The notes below the pieces were generated by a model that searched no databases, was not told the DNA's origin, and saw only the letters and a list, made by a program, of their open reading frames with translations. The translations under genes were made by a program, and so were the position numbers. Of a stretch of 64,000 nucleotides of DNA, positions 7,665 to 15,089 are shown in pieces (position 1 is the first letter of the stretch; each line of letters starts with the position of its first letter). Source of the DNA: Virgisporangium aurantiacum (lineage in GTDB: Bacteria > Actinomycetota > Actinomycetes > Mycobacteriales > Micromonosporaceae); assembly GCF_016863635.1 (NCBI RefSeq), contig NZ_BOPG01000030.1, positions 62,001-126,000 of the forward strand. Direction: 5' to 3'.

Positions 7665-8993
7665 GTGTTCGGCAACAAGGCGTTTCACGACCACGAGAAC
7701 AAGCCCGCCCGCGCACGGCTGCGCGGCCTCGCCCGCAATCCCGCTATCCCCGGGGATCTGCTGCGCCGCCTCGTCGACGAGCAGTTCACGGAGATCGGCT
7801 GGTGCATCCGCAGCCGCCCGTCGTGGACCGACGATCAGATCGGCGCGCTGATCGGTCACCCTGACGTCGCGGTCCGTTCCGCGCTGGCCGGCGCCGATCA
7901 TCTGCCGCCGGCGCACCGGGCCCGGCTCGTCGAGGACCCGGCCGAGCAGGTCCTCGACGCCCTCGTGGAGCGTCCGTTCATGCGGCTGTGGACCGACGAC
8001 CCGGAGCCGAGGATGCCGGCGTGGGCGTTCGAGCGGGTGATCGAGCGGGCGCCGTCGCTCGCGGACCGGCTCGCCGACAATCCGTGGGTGCCACGCGATC
8101 TCCGCGACCGGTTGCGCGCCTCGCGGCCGGCCGCGACCAAGCCCCGGCCGGCGCCGTTGACCCGTGCCGAGGCCGAGGCCGCCGTCGCCGCTGAGGACCG
8201 GCACGAACGCGCGGCGATCGCAGGGCATCCGGACCTGCCGGCCGACCTTGTCGCGCGGCTGAGCGTCGACCCGGACCCGTACATCCGCCTCGTCGTGTCG
8301 ATGCGGCCAGAGCTCACCGAGCAGCAGCGGGCGGCGATCGACTACGTGGTACGGCCGGGCACCCGCCTGCTGCCACTGGACTGGGTGCGGCTGAGTGAAG
8401 ACCCGCACGTGCAGCGCCGGTGCGCGACATCGACCCACATCGGCCTGCGCCGCAGCGCCGCGATGAACCGGGGCCTGGCGCCGGAACTCGTCACGCAACT
8501 CAGCGCCGACGACGACTTCGCGGTGCGGTTGCTGCTGTGCGAGACACATGCCGCCGTGCCGGCCGACCTGGTGGTGACCACGTACATCGAGGCCCGGACC
8601 CTCAGCCGGAGCCTGCTGTTGGACCACCCCAGCCTCAAGCGCGACCGGTTGGACCATCTCGCCGCGTCGCCCGATCCACGTCTGCGGGCGTTGGCCCACC
8701 TCGACCCGAGGGTGCCCGCCGAGGTCATCGAACGGCTCAGCCACGATCCGGAGCGCTTCGTCCGCGCGTGGGTAGCGGACGACGGCCGCCTGTCGCCAGG
8801 GCGGGTCCGAGAACTCTTCGGCGAACCGGACCTCAGCGGTCGGGCCGCCGCGAACCCGCACCTGCCGGCGCCCGTCATGCGACGCATCATCGACGTCGAC
8901 GGTGCGGAACTGGCGAACGAACAACCACCCGAAGGGATGGCGATCGCACTCGGCGCCTGGACTCCGGAGACGTTGCCGTTCAACAACAAGTGA
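7665..8993 (+). CDS. Leucine-rich-variant (LRV/HEAT-like) repeat protein
   Basis: A 442-aa helical solenoid protein. Repeats of about 24-36 residues carry turns such as RNPAIPGDLLRRL, GHPDVAVRSALAG, GHPDLPADLVARLSVDPD, HPSLKRDRLDHLAASPDP and HLDPRVPAEVIERLSHDP; the Pro after a small residue and the terminal Asp-Pro are typical of variant leucine-rich repeats. GTG 7665 is preferred over the longer frame because GGGAGGTTCC precedes it. There is no Fe-S cysteine cluster like that of the founding LRV protein. It is probably a protein-binding scaffold; partner unknown. It belongs to the same repeat class as 2259-2696. Confidence 0.65.
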   Translation: MFGNKAFHDHENKPARARLRGLARNPAIPGDLLRRLVDEQFTEIGWCIRSRPSWTDDQIGALIGHPDVAVRSALAGADHLPPAHRARLVEDPAEQVLDALVERPFMRLWTDDPEPRMPAWAFERVIERAPSLADRLADNPWVPRDLRDRLRASRPAATKPRPAPLTRAEAEAAVAAEDRHERAAIAGHPDLPADLVARLSVDPDPYIRLVVSMRPELTEQQRAAIDYVVRPGTRLLPLDWVRLSEDPHVQRRCATSTHIGLRRSAAMNRGLAPELVTQLSADDDFAVRLLLCETHAAVPADLVVTTYIEARTLSRSLLLDHPSLKRDRLDHLAASPDPRLRALAHLDPRVPAEVIERLSHDPERFVRAWVADDGRLSPGRVRELFGEPDLSGRAAANPHLPAPVMRRIIDVDGAELANEQPPEGMAIALGAWTPETLPFNNK

Positions 8994-9018
8994 ACCCGGT
9001 CCGGCTTCGATCGACGTG

Positions 9019-9765
9019 TCAGAGGTTGGCCAGTTCGTGGTGGAGGTGGGCCAGGACGGCGGCCGGGTCGGGTGCCCGGGTCACGGGTCGACCGACGATG
9101 ATGTGCGTCGCACCGTCGCCGACTGCGGCGGCGGCGTGTGCTGACCGGGCATGCCCGGTCCGGGCCGCGATCGCCGGTTCGGCCCGGACGGTCACTCCTG
9201 GGGTGACGATGAGCATGGTCGGTCCGAGGGCGGCGCGTAGCGCTGCTGCGTCTCGTGGAGAGGCGACCACGCCGTGGCAGCCGCTCTGTTCGGCAAGTCG
9301 GGCCAGGCGGCTGGTCTGCTCCTCGACCGTGGCGCTCAGTCCGATGGCGGCCAGGTCGGCGTCGACGAGACTGGTCACGACGGTCAGGGCGATGACGCGT
9401 AGGTGGGGAAAGTCGGCGGCCGCGTGGACCGCGGCGGCCATGATCGTGGGGCCGGCCATGGCGTGCACGGTCACCATGGTCGCGCCGAGGTGGCCGGCGG
9501 CCCGGACGGCACCGGCGACGGAGGTCGGGATCTCGAACAATTTGAGATCGAGGAAGACGTCCTTGCCGGCGCCGGCGAGCCTGGTCGGGATCGCCGGACC
9601 GGCGGCGGTCAACAACTCCAGGCCGATCTTGTACGACGTGCCGGCTTCGCCCAGCCGGTCGACGATTGCCATGGCGTCGTCGCCGTTGTCGAAGTCGAGC
9701 GCGACGATCACGCGCCGGGCCGGGTCCACCGCGTCATCGTGTCGGTCACCCCGCGCGGCGGTCAT
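9019..9765 (-). CDS. pyrF: Orotidine-5'-phosphate decarboxylase-type protein
   Basis: A 248-aa (beta/alpha)8 barrel of the compact PyrF type. VIVALDFDN, SYKIGLELL, DVFLDLKLFEIP, VTVHAMAG, VVASPRDAAAL, IVTPGV and IIVGRPVT follow the family order. The active-site DLKxxD loop reads DLKLFE: the usual His-Asp is Phe-Glu, so one catalytic Asp is replaced by Glu. The enzyme should convert OMP to UMP, but this change makes activity worth testing. Its ATG overlaps the pyrE stop (ATGA), so both are translated together. Confidence 0.75.
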   Translation of the reverse strand: MTAARGDRHDDAVDPARRVIVALDFDNGDDAMAIVDRLGEAGTSYKIGLELLTAAGPAIPTRLAGAGKDVFLDLKLFEIPTSVAGAVRAAGHLGATMVTVHAMAGPTIMAAAVHAAADFPHLRVIALTVVTSLVDADLAAIGLSATVEEQTSRLARLAEQSGCHGVVASPRDAAALRAALGPTMLIVTPGVTVRAEPAIAARTGHARSAHAAAAVGDGATHIIVGRPVTRAPDPAAVLAHLHHELANL

Positions 9766-10289
9766 GTCCGCACGGCCGATTCCAGGTCGTGACGGGTCAG
9801 CGCCGAACGCAACCGGATCGACTCGGCGGCCAGGTTCTCCCGCCCGCCCTGTTCACGGTCGATCGCGCAGACCGCCCAGTCGACCTCGGCACCAGCCGCC
9901 CGCAGGTGCCGGCACGATTCCAGCAGCGCACCGCCGGTGCTCACGACGTCTTCGACGAGCACGACCCGCCGGCCGTCCACCGGACCGCCCTCGGCGGTCT
10001 TGGCGGTGCCGTACGCCTTGGCCTGCTTGCGGACGAACACGGTGGGCAGCCCCGTCAATTGAGACATCACCGTGGCGATCGGTATGCCGCCCATCTCCAT
10101 CCCCGCCAGCACGTCGCACTCCGCGGGCAGCAATCCGACCATCGCCTCGGCCACCTCCCGCAACAGCCCCGGCTGTCCCTCGAACAGGTACTTGTCGAAG
10201 TAGTCGCTGCTCACCTGACCCGACCGCAGCCGGAACGACCCGGCGAGGTGGCAAGCCTCATACACCCGACGGGCAATCGACGACGTCAT
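9762..10289 (-). CDS. pyrE: Orotate phosphoribosyltransferase
   Basis: A 175-aa type I phosphoribosyltransferase. FRLRSGQVSSDYFDKYLFE is the orotate-type N-terminal hood, VFVRKQAKAYG the flexible catalytic loop with Lys, and VVLVEDVVSTGGAL (about 109-122) the PRPP-binding motif. It makes OMP from orotate and PRPP. It overlaps pyrF by four bases (ATGA), so the two steps to UMP are co-produced. The ATG at 10289 has no clear Shine-Dalgarno; a GAGGCT box seven bases upstream may allow leaderless initiation. No other pyr gene is in the window, so this may be a second, unlinked pair. Confidence 0.85.
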   Translation of the reverse strand: MTSSIARRVYEACHLAGSFRLRSGQVSSDYFDKYLFEGQPGLLREVAEAMVGLLPAECDVLAGMEMGGIPIATVMSQLTGLPTVFVRKQAKAYGTAKTAEGGPVDGRRVVLVEDVVSTGGALLESCRHLRAAGAEVDWAVCAIDREQGGRENLAAESIRLRSALTRHDLESAVRT

Positions 10290-10339
10290 GGATCCCAGCC
10301 TCGCATCCACACGAACTTCGACGCCTGTGCGGTCGTGCG

Positions 10340-10990
10340 TCAGTGTCCGAACGCCCACGCCACCATCAGGGGAAACTCGTGGTTCCACAGGGTATTGCCG
10401 TGTGAGCCGGCCCGTTCGGCCATGACCACGTCGCCACCCGCCTCGCGCAACGCGTCCGCCCACCGGGTCGCGTTGGCGAGGAAGAACGGTTCCTCGGTGC
10501 CGGCGACGAGGTAGGTGCGCGGAAGCCGGTCGGGCAGCGTGGCCGGCGGCTGGTATCCGGCCCCGGGCGAGGCGCACAGGACCGTGCCGTAGACGTCGGG
10601 ATGGCGCAGCCCCATGGCCAGCGCGAGTTCCGCACCGGCCGAGACCCCGAATACCGCCGTGCGGCCGGCTGGCAGCCCGACGGCCAGGCGGGTCGCCGCC
10701 CATCGCCGGACGTCCTCGACGAAGAACGTCTCGTGGGCCGCGAACCGGTGCGGGTCGAAGGCGAACGCGGCCGTGCTGCGGCCCGGTGAGTACTCGTGCA
10801 GCCGCAGCGTCTCGTCCGCGACCCGGTGCGCACCGACGATCATCGTGGGCGGCAGATCGGCAGCCTCCAGCGCCGCTGCCCACGACGGGATCAGGTGCCC
10901 GTCGCCGGCGAAGACGACCGCCTCGGCCGCAGTCGCCGGTACGTAGGCGGTGACCTGCCGCCCACCGTCGTACTCCAACGTCTCGGTCAT
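10340..10990 (-). CDS. Esterase-D-like alpha/beta hydrolase
   Basis: A 216-aa cytoplasmic hydrolase. FGVSAGAELALAMGL carries the nucleophile elbow GxSxG, FAAHETFFVEDVRRW is the usual helix before it, and AGSHGNTLWNHEFP near the end supplies the catalytic His. This arrangement matches the esterase D/feruloyl-esterase-like family. The start at 10990 (GGTGAG upstream) is preferred over ATG 11014, which lacks a ribosome site. It lies 50 bases upstream of pyrE on the same strand and could be in one transcript, although no pathway link is evident. Confidence 0.75.
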   Translation of the reverse strand: MTETLEYDGGRQVTAYVPATAAEAVVFAGDGHLIPSWAAALEAADLPPTMIVGAHRVADETLRLHEYSPGRSTAAFAFDPHRFAAHETFFVEDVRRWAATRLAVGLPAGRTAVFGVSAGAELALAMGLRHPDVYGTVLCASPGAGYQPPATLPDRLPRTYLVAGTEEPFFLANATRWADALREAGGDVVMAERAGSHGNTLWNHEFPLMVAWAFGH

Positions 10991-11120
10991 GAACTCACCG
11001 GCTACGGACGACATCGGCGTGCGGCTCCCTTACGGGCATCGGGGCGGTGCTGACAAGAACACTTTGGCAGGATCCCGGAAGGCTGCCCATCCGGCCGGTG
11101 GGCGCCGACGAATCCGGTGC

Positions 11121-12341
11121 ATGGAACGAGTGCGCGCCGAGGAGCACGAGCGGGCCGAGCCGGAGTTCGTCGGGTCCGGGGCGGTGCGGCCGGTCGGTGA
11201 CTGGGGGAACGCGGCGCTGTCGGGGCTGCTCGCGCGGGGTGACGGCGTGGTGCCGGGTGCGTTGTTCGCGCAGGCCGCGCCCAACAGCGCGGTCGCGCTG
11301 GCACTCCAGGACGGGCCGGCGCCGGTCAACCCGTCCGAGTTGCCGGCGGGGGAGTACACCGTGATCGTGGTGGGTTCGCCCGGACCGGGTGAGAAGCGGG
11401 TGAACCACGCGTTCCAGTTCGCCGACGCGGCGGCGCGCGTCGGCGGTCAGCACCGGGTGTGGCTGGTCGAGCGGACCGGGTACGAGCTGGCGGAGGCCGG
11501 CCTCGCCGGTGTCGAGGCGCGGGCCAAGGGAGCGCGGATCTTCTGGATCACACCGGACACGTCGTTGCCGGCGCTGCTCAACCAGTTCCCGGCGAAGTCC
11601 ATCGTGGGACTGCACGTGTTCAGCCACGGCGTGCCGGAGCAGTTGACGCTCCGCTACGGCTGGGAGGACAAGGGCGCCGGGAACTACGGGCTGTCGATCA
11701 GTGAGGCACGGACACTGACGCCGCAGGCGTTCTCGCCACGGGCCGAGATCACCTTCGACTCGTGCAACACGGCCACCGGCGAATTCCTGGGCGGTGACGC
11801 CGAGGGCAGCCTCGCCAGCGAGGTCGCCGACGCCACCGAGCAGCAGGTGACGGCGTGGATCGGGCGGACCTCGTACCGTGAGGTCAACAAGGGCACCGGC
11901 GGGGTGGTCGGCTCCGAGGTCATGAACGGCGGCATCCGGACGCTCGACGCGGTCGAGGCCGTCAGCCAGCTCCGGGGCCGCACGCCGCGCCAGGTCACCG
12001 TCGCGCCCAGCCACGCCAGCGGCGACTGGTCGGGCGACTTCCGGATGACGGCCCGGCTACCGGAGACCCGGCATTTCCCGGTACCCGAGGGCGGCACGGT
12101 CACGGCGACGATCGCCACCAGCAGCGACTACGACGCCATGCAGGGCGCACCGATCCGGGTCATCCTGCACCGCGAGGTGAACTGGGGCCCGGACCAGGAC
12201 CTTCCGGGGACCCGCGAGGCGGCCGTCGCCCGGCCGAGCCAGCTCACGTGGACGGGCCTGACGCAGGGCACCTACTACCTGGAACTGTTCCACCTGTCGG
12301 GCCTGGAAATCGCCGGCACCATCACCGTCACCGTCCGCTGA
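11121..12341 (+). CDS. Caspase-fold (clan CD) peptidase-like protein with prepeptidase-type C-terminal domain
   Basis: A 406-aa protein. Residues about 75-285 look like a caspase-hemoglobinase fold: YTVIVVGSPGPG strand, then GLHVFSHGVPEQ with the catalytic His169, then AEITFDSCNTATG with the catalytic Cys215, each after a hydrophobic strand as in clan CD. Residues about 295-406 form a beta-sandwich (RHFPVPEGGTVTATIAT ... TWTGLTQGTYYLELFH) like prepeptidase C-terminal domains. The first 70 residues are Gly/Ala-rich with no clear signal peptide. No Shine-Dalgarno precedes ATG 11121; GTG 11130 is an alternative. This is separate from the caspase pair at 50.6-52.5 kb. Confidence 0.6.
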   Translation: MERVRAEEHERAEPEFVGSGAVRPVGDWGNAALSGLLARGDGVVPGALFAQAAPNSAVALALQDGPAPVNPSELPAGEYTVIVVGSPGPGEKRVNHAFQFADAAARVGGQHRVWLVERTGYELAEAGLAGVEARAKGARIFWITPDTSLPALLNQFPAKSIVGLHVFSHGVPEQLTLRYGWEDKGAGNYGLSISEARTLTPQAFSPRAEITFDSCNTATGEFLGGDAEGSLASEVADATEQQVTAWIGRTSYREVNKGTGGVVGSEVMNGGIRTLDAVEAVSQLRGRTPRQVTVAPSHASGDWSGDFRMTARLPETRHFPVPEGGTVTATIATSSDYDAMQGAPIRVILHREVNWGPDQDLPGTREAAVARPSQLTWTGLTQGTYYLELFHLSGLEIAGTITVTVR

Positions 12342-12375
12342 CGATGCACGGCGCCGGCGTCGACCGTTCCCGGCG

Positions 12376-13353
12376 TCACCTTGCGGCCTTGCGGACGTCG
12401 GCGAGCAGCCTGGCGATCAGCGCCTCGGTGACCCAGGCGTTGCCGGTGCGGTCGGCGGCACCGAGCCAGTCGCCGATGTCCCATATCGCCCGGCACGCGG
12501 CCAGTGCGGGGAAGCCGTCCACCTCGGCCGGGCTCAGCGGACGGACCTGCTGGTAGCCGGTGAGGATCGCGGCCCAGCGATCGCGGTCCTCGTCCGGCGA
12601 GTCGGGCCCGTGATACAGGGCGGCGAGGTCGTACGCGCGGAGCCCGAAACCGCAGTGGTCGAAGTCGAACGTGACGAAGTGCCCGTCGTCGCTGACGTTG
12701 GTGTTGCCGCGGTGCAGGTCGGCGTGGATGATTCCGCACGCGCCGCGGATTGCCCGGAGGCGATGAAGGTCGTCGGTCAGTCGTTCACCGATCTTGCCGA
12801 GTTCGGCGAGGTCCGCGACCGCCCGGTCGGACCCGGCGTAGGGTGCCAGGCTGGCCAGTGGCCGTTCGACGAGGATGCTTCCGTCGAGGTGGTAGCGGTC
12901 GTGGACGGTGTGGAAGGCGTCCATCTCCAGGTGCATCCGGGCGATGCCGGCGCCGAACCCGCGCCATTGCTCGGTGGTCAGCGTGCCTTCGTCCGAGGGC
13001 GTGCCGGGTGCGTGGGTGAACAGGGCGAAGCAGCGTTCGCCTTCGGGTGCGGTCAGTCGGCCGAGCCGGTCGCCGGTGGTGCGCTGGTACGGACGGATGA
13101 CGCCCAGCCCGGCCGCGGCCAGATGTTCGAGCAGGTCGAGCTCGAAGTGCAGATCGGATTCCGAGCGGATCCAGTATTTGTCGCGGTTGTAGACCCGCAG
13201 CGCGCGGCGATCGCCCTCGACGTCGGTGACGAGGTAGGTGTCGTTGAAGCCGCGGTTCAGCAAGCTCACCGTGACGGGCGCGGCGATGGCGTATTCCCGC
13301 TCCACGAGCCGGGCGAGGTCGTCGGTGTGCAGGAGCGAGTGGGTCACGCGCAT
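12376..13353 (-). CDS. Aminoglycoside-phosphotransferase-fold kinase
   Basis: A 325-aa protein kinase-like phosphotransferase. LLNRGFNDTYLVTD is the nucleotide loop, RALRVYNRDKYW includes an Arg/Lys strand, GIIHADLHRGNTNV is the Brenner-type catalytic loop (HxDxxxxN) and FVTFDFDHCGFG the metal-binding Asp motif. The overall pattern is close to the SrkA/homoserine-kinase-like subgroup rather than drug-specific aminoglycoside kinases, so resistance should not be assumed. A TAGGCT -10 box eight bases before the ATG indicates a leaderless transcript, divergent from the VOC gene at 13440. Confidence 0.75.
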   Translation of the reverse strand: MRVTHSLLHTDDLARLVEREYAIAAPVTVSLLNRGFNDTYLVTDVEGDRRALRVYNRDKYWIRSESDLHFELDLLEHLAAAGLGVIRPYQRTTGDRLGRLTAPEGERCFALFTHAPGTPSDEGTLTTEQWRGFGAGIARMHLEMDAFHTVHDRYHLDGSILVERPLASLAPYAGSDRAVADLAELGKIGERLTDDLHRLRAIRGACGIIHADLHRGNTNVSDDGHFVTFDFDHCGFGLRAYDLAALYHGPDSPDEDRDRWAAILTGYQQVRPLSPAEVDGFPALAACRAIWDIGDWLGAADRTGNAWVTEALIARLLADVRKAAR

Positions 13354-13361
13354 GTCGAGCG

Positions 13362-13367
13362 AGCCTA
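13362..13367 (-). promoter_or_regulatory. -10 box for leaderless kinase gene
   Basis: On the minus strand TAGGCT is followed by eight bases and the ATG at 13353; no Shine-Dalgarno is present. Confidence 0.45.
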
Positions 13368-13427
13368 CGAGAGGACCGGGTGGCCCGCCGGTTCGATATT
13401 GCCTTGCCGCCCCACGGCGGCAGTGTC

Positions 13428-13433
13428 TACGTT
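13428..13433 (+). promoter_or_regulatory. -10 box for leaderless two-domain VOC gene
   Basis: TACGTT lies six bases before the second of two tandem ATGs (13440). Together with the opposite box at 13362-13367 it makes an 87-base divergent leaderless promoter region. Confidence 0.45.
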
Positions 13434-13439
13434 CCGATG

Positions 13440-14180
13440 ATGCATTCGCGACTGCTGGCGGTGACCTTCGAGGCGGACAACCCGGCTGGAGCGGCCCGGT
13501 TCTGGTCCGGTCTGCTCGGTCGGGAGGTCATCGAGGATGCCGGCGGTGTGCTGTTGCCGGGCGGGGACGCCCAACTCGGCCTGCGGTTCGTACCGGGCCG
13601 CGCCGGCCAACTCGGCGCGAACCGGATGCACCTGCACCTGACCAGCGCCGACCTCGACGACCAGCGGCACACGGTGGCCACGGCGCTCAGGCTCGGTGGC
13701 CGCCACGTCGACGTCGGGCAGCGGCCCGAGGAGGGGCACGTCGTCCTCGCCGACCCGGCAGGCTACGAGTTCTGCGTGATCGAGCCCGGCAACGACTACC
13801 TCGACGGGTGCGGCCCGCTCGGCGAGGTCACCTGTGCCGGCTCCCGGCAGGTCGGCCAGTTCTGGAGCAAGGCGCTGGGCTGGCCCCTGGTGTGGGACCG
13901 GGGCGAGCAGACCGCGATCCAGTCACCGCGCGGCGGCACGAAGGTCGCATGGGACACCTGGGACGGCACACCCGTGGCGCCGAAAGCGGAGCCGAACCGG
14001 CAGCGTTTCGAGCTGGTCCCGGCGGACGGCGACCAGCGGGCGGCGGTTGACGCGCTGGTCTCCCTCGGCGCCGCTCGGCTCGACGCCCGCGACGACGGCA
14101 CCGTCGTGCTGGCGGATCCGGACGGCAACGAGTTCTGCGTGCGGCCTCCGGGTGACCAGCCGTCGCAGGACTCAGCGTGA
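13440..14180 (+). CDS. Two-domain VOC family protein
   Basis: A 246-aa tandem VOC protein. Module one runs from LLAVTFEADNPAGAARFW to VLADPAGYEFCVIEPG, module two from VTCAGSRQVGQFWSKALGW to VLADPDGNEFCVRPPG. Each ends with the same ADPxGxEFCV closing strand, showing internal duplication. Such double modules bind one ligand between two half-barrels. Tandem ATGs at 13437 and 13440 are possible starts; the TACGTT box six bases upstream favours 13440 as a leaderless start. Its end overlaps the convergent FAD-subunit gene by nine bases. Confidence 0.8.
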   Translation: MHSRLLAVTFEADNPAGAARFWSGLLGREVIEDAGGVLLPGGDAQLGLRFVPGRAGQLGANRMHLHLTSADLDDQRHTVATALRLGGRHVDVGQRPEEGHVVLADPAGYEFCVIEPGNDYLDGCGPLGEVTCAGSRQVGQFWSKALGWPLVWDRGEQTAIQSPRGGTKVAWDTWDGTPVAPKAEPNRQRFELVPADGDQRAAVDALVSLGAARLDARDDGTVVLADPDGNEFCVRPPGDQPSQDSA

Positions 14181-15089
14181 ATTCAGGTCCGCGGCCCGTT
14201 CGAGCACCTCGGTGACCGTGCCGATCAGCAACGGGAGCTTGTAACCGGTCTGCGGCAAGGGCTGCGCGCCGTGCGTGGCGTGCCGCGCGGCCGACGCGAT
14301 AACCTCCGTTGTCGGGGGCCGCCCGACGAGTTGTGCCTCGACGGCCGGCAACCGCAGCGGCACCGGAGCGACGCCGCCGACCCCGACGCTGGCCAGCGTG
14401 ATCGCGCCGTCGGCCACGACAAGCCGGGCGACCGCCTCCGCGAGCGGCCACTCGGCGTAGGTACGGGTGATCGCGCGGTGGTAGGCGGCGCGTTCCCCGG
14501 CGACCGGCGGCGGCAGGTGCACCGCCGTGAGCAACTCGTCGGCGGCGAGTTGGTGGTCGCGCCCGCCGTCGGATCCGTCACCGAAAACCTCCGCCACCGG
14601 GACTTCCCGGCGCCGGTCGGTGCTCACGAGAGCGTCGTAGGCGAGCAGTGCGACGCCGATCGTCGACGGGTGCGGCGCCACGCACGGGCCGAGGTCGAAC
14701 GCCACCGAGAACAGGTGATTGCCGTCGCGGGCCGGGCAGGTGGAGCCGCCGGACTTGAGACACGACACGTGCGGGTTGCGGTAGTACCAGCAGCGGCTGC
14801 GCTGCAGCAGATTCCCGCCGATCGTCGCCATCCGGCGGATCTGCGGAGTGGCCAACGCGCCCGCGGCGGCGGCCAGGCCCGGGTAGCCGGCCCGCACGAT
14901 CGGGTCCGCGGCCACCTGCGCCACGGTCACCATCGCACCCACGTCCAGGCCGCCGCCGGTGCCGGCCGTGATGCCGGCGAGATCGGCGCGTGCGCCGATG
15001 TCACGGACCGGGCCACGGCTGACCCCGCTGCGCCGGCGCTCACTCAGATCGGTTCCGCCGGCCCGGTACTCCACGAACGGTGCGGTCAT
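14172..15089 (-). CDS. Molybdenum hydroxylase FAD-binding subunit
   Basis: A 305-aa protein of the CO dehydrogenase/xanthine dehydrogenase medium-subunit family. ITAGTGGGLDVGAMVT is followed by ATPQIRRMATIGGNLLQRSRCWYYRN, which contains the ATxGGN FAD pyrophosphate-binding motif. A cysteine-rich stretch CWYYRNPHVSCLKSG is typical of the YagS-like subgroup, where it can hold an extra iron-sulfur cluster. It receives electrons from the 2Fe-2S centres. Its ATG overlaps the stop of the upstream large-subunit gene (TGATG), so production is coupled. The final gene of the operon ends in overlap with a convergent VOC gene. Confidence 0.85.
   Translation of the reverse strand: MTAPFVEYRAGGTDLSERRRSGVSRGPVRDIGARADLAGITAGTGGGLDVGAMVTVAQVAADPIVRAGYPGLAAAAGALATPQIRRMATIGGNLLQRSRCWYYRNPHVSCLKSGGSTCPARDGNHLFSVAFDLGPCVAPHPSTIGVALLAYDALVSTDRRREVPVAEVFGDGSDGGRDHQLAADELLTAVHLPPPVAGERAAYHRAITRTYAEWPLAEAVARLVVADGAITLASVGVGGVAPVPLRLPAVEAQLVGRPPTTEVIASAARHATHGAQPLPQTGYKLPLLIGTVTEVLERAADLNSR

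Noticed and set aside
12376..13353. Aminoglycoside resistance gene
   Set aside because: Only the general kinase fold is shared; motifs fit SrkA/homoserine-kinase-like proteins better.
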